From positions 930,001-994,000 of the forward strand of contig NC_019978.1 of the NCBI RefSeq assembly GCF_000328625.1: 64,000 bases of DNA, given 5' to 3'. The stretch is from Halobacteroides halobius DSM 5150. Its GTDB lineage: Bacteria > Bacillota > Halanaerobiia > Halobacteroidales > Halobacteroidaceae. Below are positions 8,457-15,854 of this stretch, piece by piece (the stretch's first letter is position 1; each line of letters opens with the position of its first letter). A program made the position numbers and the translations under genes. The notes beneath the pieces are model-generated. The model did no database searches and was not told the DNA's origin. It saw only the letters and a list, made by a program, of their open reading frames with translations.

Positions 8457-8495
8457 GGCCAACTCTCTTTTTTAAGGGAAGTTGGCCCCATTTTA
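8457..8495 (+). terminator. Terminator between array 1 and the WYL gene
   Basis: GGCCAACT (8457-8464) pairs with AGTTGGCC (8480-8487), followed by CCATTTTAT. The stem is the same sequence as the terminator before cas1. It probably ends the array 1 transcript. Confidence 0.7.
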
Positions 8496-8522
8496 TATAA
8501 AAATCTAATTTTTTTATTGTTA

Positions 8523-8557
8523 ATTCCCACCCAGTTGGGAATGGGATGTGTTATACT
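8523..8557 (+). promoter_or_regulatory. WYL regulator promoter with the shared operator
   Basis: ATTCCCA (8523-8529) and TGGGAAT (8536-8542) with a 6-nt centre are followed, after 9 nt, by the extended -10 TGT-TATACT (-10 at 8552-8557). Arms, centre length and distance to the -10 match the cas1 promoter exactly. The likely ligand is the WYL protein itself (autoregulation). That is inference from proximity. Confidence 0.7.
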
Positions 8558-8697
8558 AATTTTAAGTTAGATTTGGTGGTAGGTAGTGGATTAAGAAAGA
8601 TTAGGTCAAAGTGACAATAAATGTATACTTTTGGAGGAAACTGAAGTTATATCAAGAATAATTAATTATATAGTTTCTTTTATTAGGAGGGAGCTAG

Positions 8698-9693
8698 ATG
8701 AGTAATAATTTAAAGGATGATAATTTAAAGAAAATAAGTAAATTGATTAAGTTTATTAATTTGACAGAAACAAAATATGCGACTTATGATCGAGAAGAAT
8801 TAATGGATATCTTAGATATTTCTGAGACTACTTTTTATCGTTATCTGAAACAACTAAATAATGAAGTTGAAGTTCCTATTAAGTATGATAGAAAGACTAA
8901 AGGTTATAAAATTAGACAAGATTACTATATGAAACCCCCTCAATTAACCCTTTCAGAAACGCTTGCTTTAGTAGTTAGTAGCAATAGTATTTTAAATAAT
9001 AGTCAGTTGCCTTATTATGAAGAAACCAATATGGCTATTACCAAGATTATAGCTAGTTTACCTGATAATATGACTGATTTGCTTTCTGGGTTTGAAGATA
9101 AAATTGATTTTAGTTTAAATTCTTTGGTTGATTATGGTGAATGTCGAGATATTTTTAATAAATTAAGGGATGCAATTCAAAATGAAACTAATGTTTGGAT
9201 GCAGTATTATAGCTATAATAAAGATAAGATTAGTGAACGAGTTGTATCACCCTATATTTTAAACTTTAAGAAAGGTTTCTTGTACTTAATTGCTTATTGC
9301 CATAAGAGAAACGATACTAGGATGTTTAGATTAGATAGAATTAAGAAAATGAAGGTTACTAAAGATAAATTTAAATATCCAGATGATTTCTCCTTAAAAG
9401 AATACTTAGGAAATGCCTGGGGCGTAATGAGAAGTGGAGATGATGTTGAAGTTAAGATTAAATTCACTGGTGATATAGCCAGATGGATTAAAGATAATAA
9501 TTATCATCCTACCCAAGAGGTTGAAGAATTAGAAGGTGATAGTGTTTTAATGAGTTTTGTTACCTGTAGTTTAAATGAAGTTAAAGGCTGGGTTATGAAG
9601 TATGGAGCTAATGCAGAGGTGCTTGAGCCACAAAGTTTAAGAGATGAGATTAAAGAAGATATTGAGAGGATGAATCAAGTATACAATAAATAA
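8698..9693 (+). CDS. WYL-domain transcriptional regulator of the cas locus
   Basis: The 331-residue protein has an N-terminal helix-turn-helix (about 10-75; YDREELMDILDISETTFYRYLK) and a WYL-type sensor region with a C-terminal extension (about 145-330; VWMQYYSYNKDKISERVVSPY, then GFLYLIAYCHKRNDTRMFRLDRI). WYL proteins often regulate CRISPR-Cas and other defence operons in response to nucleic acid ligands. The start has GGAGGGAGCTAG just upstream. It stands alone between array 1 and the interference operon. Confidence 0.87.
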   Translation: MSNNLKDDNLKKISKLIKFINLTETKYATYDREELMDILDISETTFYRYLKQLNNEVEVPIKYDRKTKGYKIRQDYYMKPPQLTLSETLALVVSSNSILNNSQLPYYEETNMAITKIIASLPDNMTDLLSGFEDKIDFSLNSLVDYGECRDIFNKLRDAIQNETNVWMQYYSYNKDKISERVVSPYILNFKKGFLYLIAYCHKRNDTRMFRLDRIKKMKVTKDKFKYPDDFSLKEYLGNAWGVMRSGDDVEVKIKFTGDIARWIKDNNYHPTQEVEELEGDSVLMSFVTCSLNEVKGWVMKYGANAEVLEPQSLRDEIKEDIERMNQVYNK

Positions 9694-9726
9694 GAACCAA
9701 TTCATTTTATTATGAACTGATTCTTA
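9691..9726. terminator. Hairpin between the WYL gene and the mini-array
   Basis: Arms 9692-9705 (AAGAACCAATTCAT) and 9712-9725 form a 14-bp stem allowing two wobble pairs, with a 6-nt loop. On the minus strand it is followed by ATTTATT, so it could end the minus-strand mini-array RNA. On the plus strand it closes the WYL transcript but has a poor T tract. Confidence 0.6.
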
Positions 9727-9734
9727 TATTTGAT

Positions 9735-9813
9735 ACTGTCTCCTAGCTAATGGAGATATAAACTTATAATGCATATAACATAATTACAGTCTCCTAATAA
9801 CGGAGTTATTCTA
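9735..9813 (-). ncRNA. Two-repeat degenerate mini-CRISPR, probable cas-regulating RNA (CreR)
   Basis: Read on the minus strand, pseudo-repeat 1 (about 9810-9783) contains ACTCCGTTA and AGGAGACTG as in the array repeats, then TAAT where the repeat has AAAG. Pseudo-repeat 2 (about 9768-9735) keeps the CTCC / GGAG stem with an 8-nt loop. The short spacer begins at 9782 and reads TATGTTATATGCATTAT. It matches the 5' region of the cas3 operon at 9943-9927 with one mismatch in 17. A consensus-like promoter lies directly upstream. Cas6 could process this RNA and load it into Cascade. Identification as CreR is inference from architecture. Confidence 0.8.
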
Positions 9814-9819
9814 AATTAA

Positions 9820-9849
9820 AATATATCATTGTTGAATATATTTTGTCAA
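9820..9849 (-). promoter_or_regulatory. Promoter of the mini-array RNA
   Basis: On the minus strand, TTGACA (9849-9844) is followed after 18 nt by TATATT (9825-9820) with an extended TGA element. The predicted start, about 9813, is at the edge of pseudo-repeat 1, so the RNA would begin almost directly with the repeat. Confidence 0.75.
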
Positions 9850-9877
9850 TAGTTTTGAAAATTATTTTATTATATGG

Positions 9878-9906
9878 TTGACAAAAGCTGGATTAATTAT
9901 TAAAAT
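9878..9906 (+). promoter_or_regulatory. Promoter of the cas3-cas8-cas7-cas5-cas6 operon
   Basis: TTGACA (9878-9883), a 17-nt spacer and TAAAAT (9901-9906) form a strong housekeeping promoter; transcription should start near 9912-9914. A second TATAAT at 9923-9928 has no clear -35. The promoter diverges from that of the mini-array. Confidence 0.75.
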
Positions 9907-9926
9907 TAAGATAAGAAATGATTATA

Positions 9927-9946
9927 ATAATACATATAACATAAGG
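9927..9946 (-). promoter_or_regulatory. Probable target (protospacer) of the mini-array RNA
   Basis: On the minus strand, CCT (9946-9944) is followed by TATGTTATATGTATTAT (9943-9927). The mini-array spacer is identical for its first 11 bases, has one mismatch, then 5 more matches. CCN is a usual PAM of type I-A and several I-B systems. The site lies 14-30 nt after the predicted cas3 operon start, so bound Cascade would be a roadblock. Confidence 0.75.
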
Positions 9947-9973
9947 TTTGAATAATAAAAGGAGGGATGAATC

Positions 9974-12313
9974 ATAGATATTACTAAATATTATTCAAAA
10001 ATTAAAGAGGGGTTTGAGCCTTTTAAATATCAGAGAGAAGTTGCTGAAGCAATATTAAATGGAGAAAATGTTATCTTGCAGGCTCCAACTGGGGCAGGAA
10101 AGACCTTAGCTTCGACTATGCCTTATATAATTGCTAATGAAGAAGGTATGAATTTTCCTAAAAAATTGATTTATTCTACTCCGAGAAGAACTTTAGTGAA
10201 TAGTTTATATTCTGATATTTTAGATGAGATTAAAAAAGGTGATTTTACTAAAGAGTATGATGTTACAATTCAAACGGGAGAGAAAAAAGAAGATAGATAT
10301 TTTAATGGGGATATTATTTTTACTACTTTTGATCAAAGTTTATCGTCAGCTCTAAGTATGCCAATATCATTATCAAACAGATTAGGGAATATCAATGTAG
10401 GAGCATTTCTATCTTCCTATTTAATCTTTGATGAGTTTCACCTCTTTGATTTAAGTGGATCTTATACTACAACTGTATTGTTATTAGAAAAGCTAAAAGA
10501 TAAAGTCCCTTTCTGCGTTATGACAGCTACTATCTCAGAAGAAAAAATAAATGCTTTAGCTGATAAGTTAGATGCTAGAGTAATTAGAGCAGATAGTTCA
10601 GAATATTTAGCAGATATAGTTACTCAACAAGGTAAGGAACGAAGAATTTTTACTAAAGATAATTCTTTAGATGCTGAAGAAATAGTTAAACTGCATAATC
10701 AAATCGAGGGCCAATCTAAAAAGAGTATTGTAATGTGTAATCGAGTAGAGAATGCTCAACAAATATACGAAGATATAAATAAATTAGTTAATAAGGAAGA
10801 TGGAATAGAGACGTTACTTATTCACTCGAGATTTTTAGATGAAGACCGAAAGAGAAAAGAAAAGCAGATAAAGAAATTATTTGCTAAAGATAATGATGAT
10901 AGCAATGTAATTTTAGTAAGTACTCAAGTTATTGAGGTTGGAATAGACATTACTTCTGATATTATGCATACTGAAATTTCTGCTATAGATTCTTTTTTAC
11001 AACGGATTGGAAGATGTGCTAGATATCGTAATCAAACTGGAAAGGTATATGTTTACGATGTGTTAAATGAAGGAGATAATAAATATTTACCTTATGATGA
11101 TGAGGTTACATTAAAGACATTTTCAGCTTTACAGGAAATTGATGGAGAAGTATTAACCTCTGAACTTTCCCAACAAATAATTGATAGAGTTTATAGTGAA
11201 GAAACAGATGTTGATGCTGTAGCTAATGAAAAGGTAGACTGTAGTTCTGATGAATTTATTAAAGAGAGTTGGAAACTTCCTGATAAAGATAGGTTTAATA
11301 ATTTAATCAGAAATGTAATTGCCTGTAGCATAGTAATTTCTCCTTGGGTATATGATAATTGTTCTCCTTATAACTATCAGAGTTTAAGTATTTCACCTGG
11401 GACATTACGAAGTAAAGTAGCAGAAATAGCTAAAGAAACTGATGATTGGTTAGTAAAAAAAGTAATAGAACGTGATGATGATAGTGATTTTAAATATACT
11501 TATGGAGAAACAACCGCTGATGAGATTTATCCTAATAATCTTTATATTTTAAATCCAGATTACTTTGGATATAATTTAGAAACTGGTTTAGTTTTTGATG
11601 GCACAGGTAAAAAGTTTGACCCATTGCCTATATCAAATCAAGAACCTGATTATGATAATACTTATAAAGAAGAAAGTTATTTGCAGCATATTGAAAGTAT
11701 GAACAAGGAAGTACCAGAATTAGAAAGAGAAATGAGTTATGCAATTGAATTGATTAAGGATGAATTTGATTTGAGTGCTGATGATTTTAGAGATATAGTG
11801 GAGTTTACTATTTGGGCCCATGATTTGGGTAAGTTGCAAGAGGAATGGCAGTTGGCCCATAAAAGAGATGAATATGATTTTATAGCCCATGCGGAAAGAA
11901 AAAGCAAACCGCCAAGCCATGCAGCAGAGAGTTTTTGGATTGTATTAGAATTATTAGAAGATTTTATTTTTGATTACTTAGAGAATGAAGGAAAAATAGT
12001 TGATATTATTGGTAAAGCTATGATTTCACATCATTCTTTAAACTTAAATAGAACTGATAAGTATACTATTTCTACAACTGTTAAAAAACATTTATTAAAT
12101 ATAAATGCTGACTTTTTCACAGAGAAAGATTTAACACAATTTATAAATAAAAGAGCAGATAGATTGCTTTTAAGTTTATCAGTTGGAGAGGATATTTCAG
12201 ATGAAATAAGAGTAAGAAGTATTAATCAATATTTATTCTATTTTGTCTTAGTTAGGATCTTAAGATTAGCTGATCAACGAGCAACTAAAAAGTTAAATCA
12301 AGACAATATTTAG
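9974..12313 (+). CDS. cas3: Cas3 helicase-nuclease, helicase N-terminal and HD C-terminal
   Basis: Cas3 is recruited by target-bound Cascade to unwind and degrade DNA. In about 779 residues the order is superfamily 2 helicase first, HD nuclease last. Visible are Walker A PTGAGKT (about 38-44), DEFH (about 153), TAT motif III, QRIGRCAR motif VI (about 343), HDLGK (about 616) and SHHS (about 685). This order is the reverse of the common HD-helicase Cas3. The frame is open from 9971, but no ATG, GTG or TTG precedes TTG 10076, which would cut away sequence leading into Walker A. GGAGGG at 9961-9966 is 7 nt from ATA 9974; ATC 9971 and ATT 9980 are alternatives. First gene of the interference operon. 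Confidence 0.92.
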   Translation: MDITKYYSKIKEGFEPFKYQREVAEAILNGENVILQAPTGAGKTLASTMPYIIANEEGMNFPKKLIYSTPRRTLVNSLYSDILDEIKKGDFTKEYDVTIQTGEKKEDRYFNGDIIFTTFDQSLSSALSMPISLSNRLGNINVGAFLSSYLIFDEFHLFDLSGSYTTTVLLLEKLKDKVPFCVMTATISEEKINALADKLDARVIRADSSEYLADIVTQQGKERRIFTKDNSLDAEEIVKLHNQIEGQSKKSIVMCNRVENAQQIYEDINKLVNKEDGIETLLIHSRFLDEDRKRKEKQIKKLFAKDNDDSNVILVSTQVIEVGIDITSDIMHTEISAIDSFLQRIGRCARYRNQTGKVYVYDVLNEGDNKYLPYDDEVTLKTFSALQEIDGEVLTSELSQQIIDRVYSEETDVDAVANEKVDCSSDEFIKESWKLPDKDRFNNLIRNVIACSIVISPWVYDNCSPYNYQSLSISPGTLRSKVAEIAKETDDWLVKKVIERDDDSDFKYTYGETTADEIYPNNLYILNPDYFGYNLETGLVFDGTGKKFDPLPISNQEPDYDNTYKEESYLQHIESMNKEVPELEREMSYAIELIKDEFDLSADDFRDIVEFTIWAHDLGKLQEEWQLAHKRDEYDFIAHAERKSKPPSHAAESFWIVLELLEDFIFDYLENEGKIVDIIGKAMISHHSLNLNRTDKYTISTTVKKHLLNINADFFTEKDLTQFINKRADRLLLSLSVGEDISDEIRVRSINQYLFYFVLVRILRLADQRATKKLNQDNI

Positions 12314-12327
12314 GAAGGGGTGAATTA

Positions 12328-14196
12328 ATGGAAAAGTTTTTTATTCCTAAATCTGAAGGGGATTATAGTGATATTTTATTATGTAGGGGAGTAGCTGAAA
12401 TTGTTAAACAAGTTTTTAAACAAAATGAAATAGATGATTTGGATATTTTGATTAAAGATGTGGGCTCTTTTTATGTGATTGAACCCGAAGAAGAATTAAA
12501 AGAAGATTATTTTTCAGATTTAAATTTTAGAACTTTATATCCTCTAATTTTTTATGACAAGATGGACCAAAGACCAAATTATACTGAAGATATAGTTGAT
12601 TTCACTACCGATAAGGAATATAAAGATTGGACTGCTGAGGAAAGAAAGTCTGGCCTAATTAGACAAACTACTGGAATCCCGTTATCAAATAAAATAATGA
12701 ATGATTTACATGAGATAAAAGAATATTTTGGAGAGATATTGTTTACAATTTTAGATTTTTTTAGTGAAGTAAGTAGTGATTATAATCAATTAGCAGAAGA
12801 TTTAGATCAATTGTTTACTAAGATAAAGATTAATAAATTTAAGCAAATTGTAAAATCTAAACTTTCTACTGCTGAAGTATTAGAAATAGAAGAAGAATTA
12901 GATCAACTATGTGCAAAATTTGATAATTATCATTGGAGTAAGCGAAATAAAGTAAAGAAGTTAATCAAAAATAAGTTAGATGAATCAGAAACTACACTAG
13001 ATATTACAGAAAATATTAAGGAAATTTATGACCAGGGAAAGATTGATTTTACTAATAGCCATAATGCGTTAAGTAGTCTATTGCCTAAGCGAGTTAAGGG
13101 ATTGAATATAGGTGATCTATCATCTGATTCTAGTATTACTCCTAAAAATTCATCTGAAGATTGGTTCAAATTGTTCTTAATCTTAATTGGATTTTATAAG
13201 TTGTTTATATTTAAGAGATTACAATCTGGGAATAGATTATATTCAGTTATTATTCCTAATCAAGTGCTATTAGATGACTTTGATGATTTATATTATCAAG
13301 TAGAACCTGATTATTATCCAGCTGATACATTAGAAAAACAAAATATTTTGTTTTTAAGTGATTTTGTTATTAAGCTATTAGATAAGTTAGAAGATTTTAA
13401 TACTCGTAGACGTAGGCGACGAAGGACTAGATTGAAGAATTATATTTTAGGATTAAAAAATGCTTATTTAGTAGATATGGGCCAAAATCATGTCATCAAG
13501 AATATTTATGATCTTAACGTTCCTAATTGGATTATTCTGGATGAAGAGAAGGATAAAACAAAGTTTAAAGAAGTTTTTCAAGAATTTATTGATTTGATTA
13601 AGCCGATTGATGATAAAAATGAGGATATAAAACTATTTCAGGAGTTATATAACTTTTTAACAACTGAAAGAGTTGATTATTTATTAAATTATTATTACCA
13701 ACATGCAATTTTAGCAATGCAAAGATTGGGTAACGATCAAGGAGCAAAAATATATACCAAGCGAGGTGTTAAATTTATTATGAGTAAATTAGATAATGTT
13801 ACTGATAAGAATTATTCATCTATTTTAGAAAATGAAGGATTTAAAAGTTTTGCTAAAGCAATTAGAAATAGTACGTTAGTTCCCATTTATCACAATGATA
13901 AGAAGAAGATTAAATTTGGTTTATTACAGGAATTAAGACGAGCTGCTCTCAATAAAGATACATTAATTACTAAGTTATCAGAGTTTATGGCAGATTATAA
14001 TAATGAAAATGGATTAGAGAATTTTCATAATAATAATCCTATGAGATCTAATTTAACAACTGGTGATTTTGAAGAAATTGTAAGTCTGATTGATAAGCAT
14101 GATTCTAAAATTATTGGGAATATGCTATTAGCTTATGGATTTGGTAAAGATGAAAAAGTAAAAGAAGTTAAAGAGGAGGCAGATAATAATGAGTAA
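12328..14196 (+). CDS. cas8: Cascade large subunit, Cas8-like
   Basis: The 622-residue, acidic, Asp/Glu/Lys/Leu-rich protein has no recognisable catalytic motif. Its place between cas3 and a DevR-type cas7 is where type I loci encode the large subunit that reads the PAM. A run of arginines (FNTRRRRRRRTRLKN, about 355-370) could contact nucleic acid. I cannot assign the Cas8 subfamily by eye; Cas8a1/Csx13 (DevT) is plausible given the DevR-like Cas7. GAAGGGGTG precedes ATG 12328. It overlaps cas7 by 8 nt. No separate small subunit gene is present. Confidence 0.72.
   Translation: MEKFFIPKSEGDYSDILLCRGVAEIVKQVFKQNEIDDLDILIKDVGSFYVIEPEEELKEDYFSDLNFRTLYPLIFYDKMDQRPNYTEDIVDFTTDKEYKDWTAEERKSGLIRQTTGIPLSNKIMNDLHEIKEYFGEILFTILDFFSEVSSDYNQLAEDLDQLFTKIKINKFKQIVKSKLSTAEVLEIEEELDQLCAKFDNYHWSKRNKVKKLIKNKLDESETTLDITENIKEIYDQGKIDFTNSHNALSSLLPKRVKGLNIGDLSSDSSITPKNSSEDWFKLFLILIGFYKLFIFKRLQSGNRLYSVIIPNQVLLDDFDDLYYQVEPDYYPADTLEKQNILFLSDFVIKLLDKLEDFNTRRRRRRRTRLKNYILGLKNAYLVDMGQNHVIKNIYDLNVPNWIILDEEKDKTKFKEVFQEFIDLIKPIDDKNEDIKLFQELYNFLTTERVDYLLNYYYQHAILAMQRLGNDQGAKIYTKRGVKFIMSKLDNVTDKNYSSILENEGFKSFAKAIRNSTLVPIYHNDKKKIKFGLLQELRRAALNKDTLITKLSEFMADYNNENGLENFHNNNPMRSNLTTGDFEEIVSLIDKHDSKIIGNMLLAYGFGKDEKVKEVKEEADNNE
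13780..14196 (+). CDS. Possible internally initiated small subunit (Cas11) within cas8
   Basis: An in-frame ATG at 13780 is preceded by GCGAGGTG (13761-13768, 11-nt spacing). Initiation here would yield a 138-residue product covering the C-terminal region of Cas8. It looks largely helical (FKSFAKAIRNS, LLQELRRAALNKD, EEIVSLIDKH). Internal translation of Cas11 is established for Cas8 or Cas10d genes of subtypes I-B, I-C and I-D, and this locus lacks csa5. Spacing and strength of the ribosome site are only fair. Confidence 0.4.
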   Translation: MSKLDNVTDKNYSSILENEGFKSFAKAIRNSTLVPIYHNDKKKIKFGLLQELRRAALNKDTLITKLSEFMADYNNENGLENFHNNNPMRSNLTTGDFEEIVSLIDKHDSKIIGNMLLAYGFGKDEKVKEVKEEADNNE

Positions 14197-15148
14197 AGAA
14201 GTTTATTCTATTTCTATTAATGGTAAAGTAGGTTTGAATTTGCATGATCTAAATAATGAAAAGTCAGAAGGAAATCAGTTAACAACGAGGAATGTAACTA
14301 TTACTGATGGCGCAGGAAAACTAGCTACAGTCAATGCTGTATCAGGTGATATGTTAAAGCATATTCAATCTAGTCATCTTTATAAAACTGCTAAAGAAAA
14401 TGAAGATTTACCATTATGTCAAGGATGCGAAAAATTTGATGCTAATCGAATCACAATTGATGATGATTTTGATGAGTTTACTAAGGATTCAGATAATACT
14501 AAAACTGATATTGTAGATGAAATGTTAAGTAGATGTGTTTTGGATGATATGGAAGGTATCTTAGTTACAAATAATAAAAAGAATGTGGGGCGAGATTCTA
14601 CTGTAGAATTTGGTTGGTTAGTAGCTATCCCAGAAGAATTTAATTCAGAGAACCTATTCCATGTTAAATATTCTGATTTGGAAAAAAGCGAAGGTAGTGG
14701 CAAAAACGAAGGACAGAATATCTTTTATCGTCCGGTTAATTCGGGCCAATATGCTGTAGTTAATAATCTTGAAATCTCAAGAATTGGTTATAATGATATT
14801 TCTAAAGAATATGCACTAGATAAAGAAGATATTGAGACAAGATACAAAGCATTATTGAAATCGATTATGTTAACTTATTATTCTCCTGAAGGAGCAATGA
14901 GAAATACTCAAGCACCTCATATGACAAGCTTTGAAGGGGTAGTTAGTATTAGTTATAGTTCAGTTCCAGCTCCTACAGTTAGTGCTTTAAATCCAGATTA
15001 TAGTCAACAGATTGAATCTATTACTGAAACTTTAAATGGAATAGGAGAGAAAGTAGAATTAAAAGAGTTCGAATCTATAGCAGAATTTTGTAATATAATT
15101 AAGGAACTTATTGATAATACAGCTCCTTATGGTGCTAAAGAGGAGTAA
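14189..15148 (+). CDS. cas7: Cas7 backbone subunit, DevR/Cst2 family
   Basis: The 319-residue protein opens with SISINGKVGLNLHDLNNEKS, then EGNQLTTRNVTI, NAVSGDMLKHIQSSHLY and LPLCQGCEKFDANRI. These are characteristic of the DevR-type Cas7 family (the 'autoregulator' family of Myxococcus dev). Cas7 polymerises along the crRNA. The C-terminal part has the usual glycine-poor RAMP-like segment (MTSFEGVVSISYSSVPAP). The ATG overlaps the cas8 stop by 8 nt, so the two are translationally coupled. Confidence 0.9.
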   Translation: MSKEVYSISINGKVGLNLHDLNNEKSEGNQLTTRNVTITDGAGKLATVNAVSGDMLKHIQSSHLYKTAKENEDLPLCQGCEKFDANRITIDDDFDEFTKDSDNTKTDIVDEMLSRCVLDDMEGILVTNNKKNVGRDSTVEFGWLVAIPEEFNSENLFHVKYSDLEKSEGSGKNEGQNIFYRPVNSGQYAVVNNLEISRIGYNDISKEYALDKEDIETRYKALLKSIMLTYYSPEGAMRNTQAPHMTSFEGVVSISYSSVPAPTVSALNPDYSQQIESITETLNGIGEKVELKEFESIAEFCNIIKELIDNTAPYGAKEE

Positions 15149-15160
15149 GGAGGGGTTGTT

Positions 15161-15841
15161 GTGTGGTTAGAAATTGAATATTCACCTACTTCATTATTTT
15201 CCTTTAAAGATATTAATGCTACTAATACTGCTGCCACGTCTCTTTTATTTCCGACTCCATTTGGAGTTAAGATGGCTATAATTTCGGAAGCAATTCAGAA
15301 GTATGATTTAGCTAAGGGAGAAGAAGTATTTAAATTAATCAAGGATAAAAAGATTAGATTTAATATTCCTAAAGAAGCAGTGGTTAATAAAACTTTTGGG
15401 AGAATAACTGATTTAAGAAATAAAGTAGGTAGGTCTAAACCTGCTTATAGAGAATATGTATTTTTTAACGGTGAACTGAAAATAGCAATAGACGCTGAAG
15501 AGTTATCTAAGGAAGAAATAAATCTACTAAAAAGATTATTTGTAAGAGTTAATTATTTTGGTAAACGAGCTTCATTTATGCAGTTTAAATCTTTTAATGA
15601 GACAAAAGAATTAGGTAATGGTTATTTACAATTAATGGGAGAAGAAGATGTTCAGTTAGCTAATAAATCTATTATCCAGCTTACTGAAGATATTCCTCCA
15701 GAGGCTACTTTTGCAGAAATTAATATATATAATAGTGAGGAAAAATTAAAAAGAAAGAATAATAAAAGAATATTTACAGTCAATTTAGAAGAAACACTAT
15801 CAGGTGAAGGATATCAATATTACAAGATAGCTAATAGTTAA
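15161..15841 (+). CDS. cas5: Cas5 subunit of Cascade
   Basis: The 226-residue protein begins WLEIEYSPTSLFSFKDINATNT, then LLFPTPFGVKMAII, the N-terminal RAMP pattern of Cas5. Cas5 caps the 5' handle of the crRNA and joins Cas7 to the large subunit. The start is GTG 15161 after AAGGAGGGGTTGTT. The gene is 12 nt after cas7 and 13 nt before cas6. Confidence 0.85.
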   Translation: MWLEIEYSPTSLFSFKDINATNTAATSLLFPTPFGVKMAIISEAIQKYDLAKGEEVFKLIKDKKIRFNIPKEAVVNKTFGRITDLRNKVGRSKPAYREYVFFNGELKIAIDAEELSKEEINLLKRLFVRVNYFGKRASFMQFKSFNETKELGNGYLQLMGEEDVQLANKSIIQLTEDIPPEATFAEINIYNSEEKLKRKNNKRIFTVNLEETLSGEGYQYYKIANS

Positions 15842-15854
15842 ATGGAGGGTTAGT

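Noticed and set aside
9778-9944. Reading the mini-array match as an ordinary direct repeat
   Set aside because: The matched bases begin exactly at the end of a pseudo-repeat and, at the target, exactly after CCT. A plain direct repeat would not explain the pseudo-repeats, the dedicated promoter or the register.
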